Source: Chloroflexota bacterium
GTDB taxonomy: Bacteria > Chloroflexota > FW602-bin22 > JACPRP01
Assembly (NCBI GenBank): GCA_016210495.1
Contig: JACQUC010000103.1
Span: 1-32,636, forward strand
Length of the DNA stretch: 32,636 nucleotides
Reading direction: 5' to 3'
Position numbers and translations under genes: made by a program. Shown one piece after another: positions 7,379 to 12,836 of this stretch. Positions within the stretch are counted from its first letter, which is position 1. Each line of letters begins with the position of its first letter. The notes beneath the pieces were generated by a model that was given only the letters and a program-made list of their open reading frames with translations, was not told the origin of the DNA and did not search any database.

Positions 7379-7429
7379 TTTCCCAGGAGAGCAGCGCAGC
7401 ATAATGCCCCATTTGGAGTATTATGCTGC
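7369..7429. repeat. Cluster of palindromic operator-like words
   Basis: GCATTATGC (7369-7377), GCAGCATAAT (7396-7405) and ATTATGCTGC (7420-7429). The last two form a perfect 10-bp inverted repeat separated by 14 bp, and the first is itself an imperfect palindrome on the same core. This looks like a repressor or recombinase binding array in the intI promoter region. Confidence 0.45.
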
Positions 7430-7689
7430 AATATTGCCGCCTAATAAGTAGCTTCATATCAAAGGTCATCGAAGGAAGTAATTGAGAACGGAGAATCGGA
7501 GAAAAATGATGAGAGAAGAGAAAGAAGACGCTTTACCTAATTCTCTGCGAAATGTATACTTACAAATACATCACGACAAAAGAGAGACAGCAATTTAGGT
7601 AAGTCAGACGATTGCCGGGCCGGGAGCTGTTTGCCCAATACTAGCTCGGCAATTCGCACAAAACACGGTTCCTAGTAAGCGGAGTGCAG

Positions 7690-8028
7690 ATGAACAACAT
7701 TGTGAGCACCCTTCCTATGACTGAGATTACCAGATTTTGCCAACGCTGGAAAATCCAAGAGTTGGCATTGTTTGGCTCTGTTTTGCGTGATGATTTCAAT
7801 CCTGATAGCGATGTGGATATTCTAATCACCTTAAGCGCTGACGCTGACTGGGGATTACTTGACCATGTCAAAATGCAACAAGAACTACAAGCACTCCTAA
7901 GCCGAAACATAGACCTTATCACCAAGCGCGCTGTGGAACATAGCCCCAATTGGTTGCGTCGAAATGAGATATTGAAGACAGCGCAAATCCTTTTCTCCGA
8001 ACGGAAAGCGATTTATGAAGCGGGATGA
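7690..8028 (+). CDS. mntA: MntA-type minimal nucleotidyltransferase antitoxin
   Basis: The start ATG at 7690 has GGAG at 7681-7684; the upstream GTG at 7684 would leave no site. The 112 residues contain the minimal nucleotidyltransferase motif GSVLRDDFNPDSDVDILI (GSxxR...SDxD), with a third acidic residue in NIDLITK. In characterised MntA/HepT pairs, this enzyme transfers AMP to a tyrosine of the HEPN toxin and so silences it. The gene overlaps hepT by 14 nt, consistent with translational coupling. The region is visibly richer in AT than its neighbours, and an attC site follows hepT, so the pair is a mobile integron cassette. Confidence 0.88.
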   Translation: MNNIVSTLPMTEITRFCQRWKIQELALFGSVLRDDFNPDSDVDILITLSADADWGLLDHVKMQQELQALLSRNIDLITKRAVEHSPNWLRRNEILKTAQILFSERKAIYEAG

Positions 8029-8365
8029 ACCAACTTTGCTCGACATCGCCAAAGCGGCGCGCTCTGTCCAGGCTTTTGTTCAAGGCTTGGATAAAGAGCT
8101 CTTTTTGAAGGATTACAAAACCCAGTCTGCGGTACTGTACCAGATAGCTGTGATCGGTGAAGCCGTCAAGCGACTTTCACGTGAGTTTCGTGATCATCAT
8201 CCAGAGATTCCTTGGTCGCTGATTGCAGGAATGCGTGACCTTCTCATTCACGGCTATGATGTTGTGGATTGGGATGAAGTTTGGAAAACCGCGACAAGCG
8301 ATGTGCCTGACTTGCTGACTAAGGTAGAGCCACTACTTCCGAGAGAAGGTTCAGAATCGCAATGA
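8015..8365 (+). CDS. hepT: HepT-type HEPN toxin (DUF86)
   Basis: The 116-residue all-helical protein has the HEPN active-site motif RDLLIHGY near residue 74, matching Rx4HxY. The Arg and His are the RNase residues, and the Tyr is the site that MntA modifies with AMP. Upstream, YQIAVIGEAVKRLS is also typical of DUF86. Its start codon lies inside the end of mntA. The stop codon is 8 nt before the attC site, the tight spacing normal for an integron cassette. All key residues are intact, so the pair is probably active and may explain why the cassette is retained without a recombinase. Confidence 0.88.
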   Translation: MKRDEPTLLDIAKAARSVQAFVQGLDKELFLKDYKTQSAVLYQIAVIGEAVKRLSREFRDHHPEIPWSLIAGMRDLLIHGYDVVDWDEVWKTATSDVPDLLTKVEPLLPREGSESQ

Positions 8366-8373
8366 ACAGGACT

Positions 8374-8505
8374 GCCTAACAATTAGTTGAAGCTGACAAC
8401 TGGCAACACTTTGCTATTTCAAGCTTGGTGCTTTTAGGCAAACCTTCTGAACCGCGATAATCCTGCGCCTTAGAATGCCAGTTGCAGCTTAACTAAACGT
8501 TATCC
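8374..8505 (+). mobile_element. Integron attC recombination site
   Basis: The inverse core GCCTAAC (8374-8380, fits RYYYAAC) and the simple core GTTATCC (8499-8505) bracket 132 bp. The arms pair over their whole length: TTAGTTGAAGCTGACAACT on the left against AGTTGCAGCTTAACTAAA on the right, with TGGCA/TGCCA next to the loop. One strand has two unpaired bases (a G after AGTT and an A after AAGCTG), the extrahelical bases that orient integrase on folded attC. The last three core bases deviate from GTTRRRY, as expected when the downstream cassette is absent. Confidence 0.85.
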
Positions 8506-8656
8506 AGGGCCCAGCGCCAACTCAACCTGTTCCCGCTCACCAGCCACTGCCGTCGAGCCCACAACCTGAAGCGCCATCGTCGTAGGCCACGCTATCTGCA
8601 GAGTGACTAGGTGGTTAGGTTGAAGGCCAGGCTGAAGGTTCTTAATACCGTCCACG
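8506..8656 (-). other. Gap after attC with a possible coding remnant
   Basis: No complete gene. On the minus strand a frame of about 45 codons is open, reading VTLQIAWPTTMALQVVGS and AVAGEREQVELALGPG, and ends with a TAA that falls inside the attC core. The composition looks protein-like, but no start is seen and I do not recognise it; it may be the tail of a lost gene. Confidence 0.25.
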
Positions 8657-8826
8657 CAGCTCCACCATTGTCAGTACTCCGCGAGTCCTGATCTCACACC
8701 CCAATTCTGGAGGACCTTATGAACGTCTATCTTCCTCTGCTGTCCACGTTAATCTGGAGCCCGTGCTCAGCTCGGCCAAGATCAGCGGCGCGGGAATGCC
8801 CAACGACACGAGACTGATGACCCCCA
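8657..8826 (+). pseudogene. Decayed duplicate of tRNA-Ala 3' end plus membrane-protein gene
   Basis: From CAGCTCCACCATT at 8657 the sequence follows 6096 onward for about 95 bp with a handful of differences. It includes the tRNA acceptor 3' strand, the ribosome binding site CTGGAGG, and the first codons, ATGAACGTCTATCTTCC. It then breaks off and resumes at 8785 with a block matching 6535-6575 (GGCGCGGGAATGCCCAACGA). About 350 bp of the gene are missing between the blocks and the frame is lost. The copy begins precisely inside the tRNA 3' end. Confidence 0.75.
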
Positions 8827-9045
8827 TTGCTGTACCATGCCGGCAGCGAGACGGCCTCGCCATAGCACGCGCGCGCCATAGGTTAGACATCTCGGCACTC
8901 GAACAGGCACGCGCCCCGCTCCGCGAGGGCGGAGCACCCTGAAGGGTACGGCTACAAGTGGACGTACCACCGGCTCCGCCAGACGCGCAAGCGGTCCCGC
9001 CGCGCGACGTGCAACGCACAAGCCCATATTGCGATCCCACTTTAC

Positions 9046-9073
9046 TTGACGCTCCACCCCAAAGTGCTATGAT
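9046..9073 (+). promoter_or_regulatory. Promoter giving an apparently leaderless mRNA
   Basis: TTGACG at 9046-9051, a 16-bp spacer, and TATGAT at 9068-9073. The first possible start codon of the next gene is at 9082, where transcription would be expected to begin, and an in-frame TAG at 9073-9075 rules out an earlier start. No Shine-Dalgarno sequence is present. The stretch 8827-9045 before it holds no recognisable gene. Confidence 0.55.
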
Positions 9074-9081
9074 AGTTATGT

Positions 9082-10746
9082 ATGGTACATCTCGTCCTGT
9101 TGTTGGCTGCAAGCGTTTTGACCGCATCCACCGGCCTTCTGCCGGCCGGCGCTCCGGTGCAGCCCCCGCAAGCCCGCATCGCGGGCACTCAGCTGGCCCT
9201 CATTTCCACGATCCCGGCCGTCGCGCTTCGCGACCAGGCCGCCGCTCCAGCCCCCGAGACTAATCCATACCTGGACGTCGAGCTCGTCGACGAGGGGGTC
9301 GACGCCGAAGGACGCTGGTTTCAAACCTTGCGGCTTACGATCAAGGCCGGCGGAACCCTTGCCGATGCCTCTGAGGCCATCTACGGCGATCAGATGCACA
9401 ACGACGAGATGTTCGAGGCCGCCCGCCGCACGAACCCGGAGCTAAGAGGGCCACAGTTCGTCCCAATCGGGCAGCAGCTAGAGGTGACGGTGTCGGCTGC
9501 CAGTACCTACGTCGTCCAGGAAATGACGATGGACGAGGCCACCGGCGCCTCCATCAAGTCGTTTTTCAATGGTGCGCAGGAGACCGTGTACCCGAAGGCC
9601 AGGGCAGGTCTGCTGCGGATTGTGGATTTTCCTGCCGACGCTCGCGCAAGCACTTTCGTATTCAGTCTTGACGAGCGAGTGCTGGAGATCGCCCCCGGCT
9701 CTCGCCTGTTCGAGTACAGGTACAACCCGGGCGATGCCTTCGCAGATATCGTGCAAAGCACCTATGGCGTCGCCAGCGCCAAGGCGATGCAGGACTTTAT
9801 AGCCAGGACGGGCTGGACGCCAGACCGGTGGCCGCCGAAAGCCAACGAAAGCCGGCGGGTCATCCTCTCCACCGTGACTGCGTGGGAGGACGAGCCGATC
9901 ACGCCCGTGACGGTCGCACCTTCGGGCTCCATCACGAGTCAGAAACTGATCGAGTTGAACGAGGAGCGCGCTGCCGCCGGGGTATACCCGATCGCGTTCG
10001 CTGGCTCAGGTACAACCTTCCGCGTCAGAATTACCGACTCCACCCTCACAGCTAGAGATGTCTCCCGTCTGCTGTATGGTTCGGAGGATAGCTACCTCTC
10101 TATCGCCACAAAGGGCGGCATTTCTTTGCCGGTAGATGGCGCTGGCAAGGTCCCCGACGACTTCAACCCCGTGATGCTTGGCAGGGTGTTTGACGTGCAC
10201 GTCGACTACGTCGACGAGATGTTCGTTCTGAATGTCTACGGTCGCGACCCCAGAATCCGTGCCAACATCACCAGGCTGGTCAATGGCACCGTCATCGTGG
10301 ACTACGAGCGAGCCACGCCCGAGGAATCCGGACTGCAGAGAGGGGTATACTACCCGACAGGCTACAAGAAAGTCGCCTATCGGCTTAACGACACCATCTA
10401 CATCCTAGTGGACTTCCTGCACTTCGTCTTTGGACGTCCGGCGGATAGTCTGAACCGCTACGCCCAAGACCTCGACCGCCAGGATTTCGTGGCGTCCGTG
10501 ATCTGGAACTGGATGCCGGGACTCCCGCGCGAACTCGGAGACGTCGTCGACCAATCCAGGATCGTCGACACCGAAGATGGCAGAATCCTCGAGGTTGTTG
10601 TGGCCCCCGGCGCATACTCAGGCTTGCAGGGCACCATATTCTATACCTGGTGGATCGCCAATCCCTTCCTCACTCTATTGACAATGGTCTTCATCGCCTC
10701 TATGATTGTAATTGGTCTCACCCAGCTACTTCGCCGAAGACGCTAA
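9082..10746 (+). CDS. Secreted, membrane-anchored protein with LysM-like repeats
   Basis: The 554 residues start with a short hydrophobic segment (VHLVLLLAASVLTASTG) that could be a signal peptide or anchor. They end with a transmembrane helix (FLTLLTMVFIASMIVIGL) followed by a basic stop-transfer tail. Between them are at least three degenerate LysM-like units. The clearest is GGTLADASEAIYG with NPELRGPQFVPIGQQLEV (about residues 91-134). Others start near NPGDAFADIVQSTYG and LTARDVSRLLYG. LysM units bind peptidoglycan or other N-acetylglucosamine polymers, and an amidase gene follows 93 bp downstream, so a cell-envelope role is likely. The large middle part has no family I recognise. Transcription appears leaderless from 9046-9073. 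Confidence 0.65.
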   Translation: MVHLVLLLAASVLTASTGLLPAGAPVQPPQARIAGTQLALISTIPAVALRDQAAAPAPETNPYLDVELVDEGVDAEGRWFQTLRLTIKAGGTLADASEAIYGDQMHNDEMFEAARRTNPELRGPQFVPIGQQLEVTVSAASTYVVQEMTMDEATGASIKSFFNGAQETVYPKARAGLLRIVDFPADARASTFVFSLDERVLEIAPGSRLFEYRYNPGDAFADIVQSTYGVASAKAMQDFIARTGWTPDRWPPKANESRRVILSTVTAWEDEPITPVTVAPSGSITSQKLIELNEERAAAGVYPIAFAGSGTTFRVRITDSTLTARDVSRLLYGSEDSYLSIATKGGISLPVDGAGKVPDDFNPVMLGRVFDVHVDYVDEMFVLNVYGRDPRIRANITRLVNGTVIVDYERATPEESGLQRGVYYPTGYKKVAYRLNDTIYILVDFLHFVFGRPADSLNRYAQDLDRQDFVASVIWNWMPGLPRELGDVVDQSRIVDTEDGRILEVVVAPGAYSGLQGTIFYTWWIANPFLTLLTMVFIASMIVIGLTQLLRRRR

Positions 10747-10747
10747 C

Positions 10748-10786
10748 CTGTCCCCTCTCCCTCTGGTAGGGGGTTAGGGTGAGGGC
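10748..10786. repeat. Family B inverted repeat
   Basis: CCCCTCTCCCTCTGG, then GGGTTAGGGTGAGGG, immediately after the stop codon of the LysM-like gene. It is a compact copy with a very short loop. Confidence 0.7.
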
Positions 10787-10839
10787 GACCTGTCAAAAGT
10801 TTTGCTTCAACAGCACAATCTTTTAGAAAGGGCATCTCG

Positions 10840-11652
10840 ATGCCGGCCCACCTCCGCTTCTCGAAGCCGAATAGCGCCGCGCGTGCCCCTCTCTCCCGCA
10901 ACCGCCTGCTCGCCATTCTCACCGCGTTCACCTTGCTCCTCTTCGCCATCTTCGGCACGTTCCCCCCTCAGACGCGTGCCAACGAGCAGCCTCCCGCCAA
11001 ACCCAGAGTCGTGGCCATCCTCCCCGGCCACGGAGGGGCGGAGTCCGGAGCTGTCCATTACGACCGCAACGGTCGTCTGGACCTCATCGAGAAGAACGTC
11101 AACCTGGCCGTCGCCAAGAAGCTGGCGGCTCGGCTCGAGCAAACAGGCATAGTCCCCGTCCTTACAAGAGATGGCGACTACTCTCTCACCCGGAATCCAT
11201 CGGACACCATGGCGGAGATCCAAGCCCACCTCGACGTGGCCAATCGTAGCGAGGCCGATATCCTAGTCGCTATCCACCATAACGGCCACGAAAACGCTCG
11301 AATGTCGGGCACTGAGACCTACTATTGTCTCGAGCGTCCCTTTGCGCTGGAAAGCGAACGGCTTGCCCGATCGATTCAGAAGCACATCCTCTCGGGCCTC
11401 CGCGACGTGGCGGGCTACGACGTCATCGATCGAGGCACAAAAAGCGCCAGGTACAAGCCTTACGGGTGCCTCTACACGCTAGGAGACGACTGGGGGGAAG
11501 CTTTCCGCCCTTCCGCAATGCCTGGCGTCGTGGTAGAAGCGCTTTTCGTCACCAACGACTTCGAAGCTTCGCTACTCGGCGACGACCGCGGCCAGGACTT
11601 GATCGCGGCCGCCATTTACGACGGCATAATCGAGTACTTCGCCGCGAATTAG
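10840..11652 (+). CDS. N-acetylmuramoyl-L-alanine amidase (Amidase_3)
   Basis: The 270-residue protein has an N-terminal membrane segment (LLAILTAFTLLLFAIFGTF, residues 23-41), followed directly by the zinc amidase domain. The zinc ligands are His64 (LPGHGG), Glu84 (LIEKNVNLAV) and His146 (VAIHHN), and the catalytic Glu is Glu233 (VVVEALFVTND). This family cleaves the bond between N-acetylmuramic acid and L-alanine in peptidoglycan. There is no separate wall-binding domain, so it may rely on partners such as the LysM-like protein encoded just upstream. The ATG at 10840 is supported by AGAAAGGG at 10825-10832. Confidence 0.88.
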   Translation: MPAHLRFSKPNSAARAPLSRNRLLAILTAFTLLLFAIFGTFPPQTRANEQPPAKPRVVAILPGHGGAESGAVHYDRNGRLDLIEKNVNLAVAKKLAARLEQTGIVPVLTRDGDYSLTRNPSDTMAEIQAHLDVANRSEADILVAIHHNGHENARMSGTETYYCLERPFALESERLARSIQKHILSGLRDVAGYDVIDRGTKSARYKPYGCLYTLGDDWGEAFRPSAMPGVVVEALFVTNDFEASLLGDDRGQDLIAAAIYDGIIEYFAAN

Positions 11653-11824
11653 CTGAGGCTTGATCATAATTGGCTGGGAGGAATCTGGGGGTGCGGGCGT
11701 CTCGCCCGCGAGAGGGCGGGCCCCGCTTTGCGGGGCGCTCCCGGCTCAACGTTCCCAGTCCGCTTTTGCGCGTCTTGTTGGATTGACGACGATGCCTCAA
11801 TTAGCTTCTGTTGCAAAATAGAAA
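11653..11824. other. Intergenic stretch with GC-rich hairpin, no gene
   Basis: Between the amidase stop and the tandem repeat there is a GC-rich self-complementary block near 11690-11745 (GCGGGCGTCTCGCCCGC, then GGGCCCCGCTTTGCGGGGC). It may act as a transcript-end structure. I see nothing coding. Confidence 0.4.
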
Positions 11825-12005
11825 GGCGTAGGGGCGCGGAGACCGCGCCCCGGGGTGAGGCGGGACAGCACCCGGGCAATTCACATGCGTGCAACGGCAG
11901 GCGTGGGGGCGCGGTCTCCGCGCCCTGGGGTGAGGTGGGACAGCACCCGGGCAATTCACATGCGTGCAACGGCAGGCGTAGGGGCGCGGTCTCCGCGCCC
12001 TGGGC
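11825..12005. repeat. 75-bp tandem repeat containing family A hairpins
   Basis: Units begin at 11825, 11900 and 11975, giving an exact 75-bp period with two full units and a partial third. Each contains a GGCGCGG-NNN-CCGCGCC hairpin, then GGGACAGCACCCGGGCAATT and CACATGCGTGCAACGGCAGG. The hairpin loop is AGA in unit 1 but TCT in units 2 and 3, while the flanks stay in the same orientation. The period is divisible by three, so reverse frames stay open, but there is no start signal or gene-like composition. Confidence 0.85.
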
Positions 12006-12060
12006 CGGGCGGGGGGGCTCTCACCCTCATTTCGCACCGACAACGATTTAGGAGGCTACA

Positions 12061-12546
12061 ATGGAGCTCAAGGTAGTTAAGTTACAGAAACCCGATGATC
12101 TGAACTTGGTTCTTGGCCAGTCGCACTTCATCAAGACCGTGGAGGACCTGCACGAGGTTATGGTTGGCGCGGTGCCTGGGGTGAAGTTCGGCCTTGCCTT
12201 CTGCGAATCATCCGGTCCCTGCCTCGTTCGTGCCAGCGGCAACGACGACGAGTTGATCAGACTGGCGAAAGAAAACGCACTGGCGCTTTCAGCCGGCCAC
12301 GTTTTCCTGATCCTGATGCGCAACGCCTATCCCATCAACGTGCTCAACGCCATCAAGAACGTGCAAGAGGTTTGCACCATCTACTGCGCCAGCGCCAACC
12401 CGGTCGAGGTCATTCTGGCGGAAACCGACCAGGGCCGCGGCGTCCTCGGCGTGATCGACGGCTTCAAGAGCAAAGGGATCGAGAGCGACCAGGATATCCA
12501 GGCTCGCAAAGAGCTCCTGCGCAAATCTGGCTACAAGGTGGGCTGA
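12061..12546 (+). CDS. Adenosine-specific kinase
   Basis: The 161 residues match the small adenosine-specific kinase family of archaea and deep-branching bacteria (Adenosine_kin). Typical blocks are ELIRLAKENALALSAGHVFL, RNAYPINVLNAIKNVQEVC, IYCASANPVEVILAET and GRGVLGVIDGF. Members phosphorylate adenosine using a fold unrelated to classical adenosine kinases; they are soluble and cytoplasmic. Length is normal for the family. The ATG at 12061 has AGGAGG at 12050-12055. It stands alone after a repeat-filled gap and faces the molybdo-hydroxylase operon tail to tail. Confidence 0.88.
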   Translation: MELKVVKLQKPDDLNLVLGQSHFIKTVEDLHEVMVGAVPGVKFGLAFCESSGPCLVRASGNDDELIRLAKENALALSAGHVFLILMRNAYPINVLNAIKNVQEVCTIYCASANPVEVILAETDQGRGVLGVIDGFKSKGIESDQDIQARKELLRKSGYKVG

Positions 12547-12836
12547 CTGTTCACGGACTAGGTACCGCACTCCTCTCGTTCGCTGGGCGGCAGCCAATGT
12601 TGGTCTAGTACCAAATGCCTCTCGGCGCATCCCATGTTGCCGACGGTGAGGTAGGGCAGCATCGCGGCCCTGAAGGGACCGCTTCACGCCGCAAACTGGC
12701 GATATCTCCTGCCCAGCGGCCTGTCCGAAGGACTCCGGACTCCTTCGGAGAAGCGGTTGCTTTAGCGCCGCTTCGCCAGTGCTGCCGAGGCGCTTCCCAG
12801 CCGCATCACTCAGGGCGTATCCATACACAGTTGATC
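12547..12836. other. Intergenic region between convergent genes
   Basis: This 290-bp region between the kinase and the hydroxylase gene holds no gene I can support. It contains a 27-nt palindrome (12724-12750) flanked by GACCGCTTC and GAAGCGGT, so a larger hairpin can form. This may serve as a two-way transcription stop. Confidence 0.4.
12724..12750. repeat. 27-nt palindromic element, copy 1
   Basis: TCCGAAGGA, 9 bases, then TCCTTCGGA plus G. It is identical over all 27 nt to the copies at 16771-16797 and 23187-23213, with unrelated flanks. Confidence 0.85.

Larger units (their letters stand above)
7330..7683 (+). other. Relic integron leader (attI/Pc region), no gene
   Basis: This 354-bp AT-richer stretch lies between intI and the first cassette gene, where attI and the cassette promoter are normally found. 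I see no ORF with coding character and could not identify an attI core of the form GTTRRRY. A candidate promoter and a cluster of CATAAT/ATTATG words are listed separately. From about 7480 to 7600 the sequence is purine-rich and unstructured. Confidence 0.4.

Noticed and set aside
7441..7600. attI site or additional cassette in the purine-rich leader
   Set aside because: No GTTRRRY core with flanking integrase sites could be identified by eye.
11825..12005. CRISPR array
   Set aside because: The whole 75-bp unit is repeated, including what would be spacers, so there is no constant repeat with variable spacers, and no cas gene is present.
11664..12076. Repetitive minus and plus frames with 25-residue periodic peptides (HACELPGCCP type)
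   Set aside because: Produced by the 75-bp tandem repeat whose period is divisible by three; no ribosome binding site or promoter, and the repeat unit matches dispersed non-coding hairpins.
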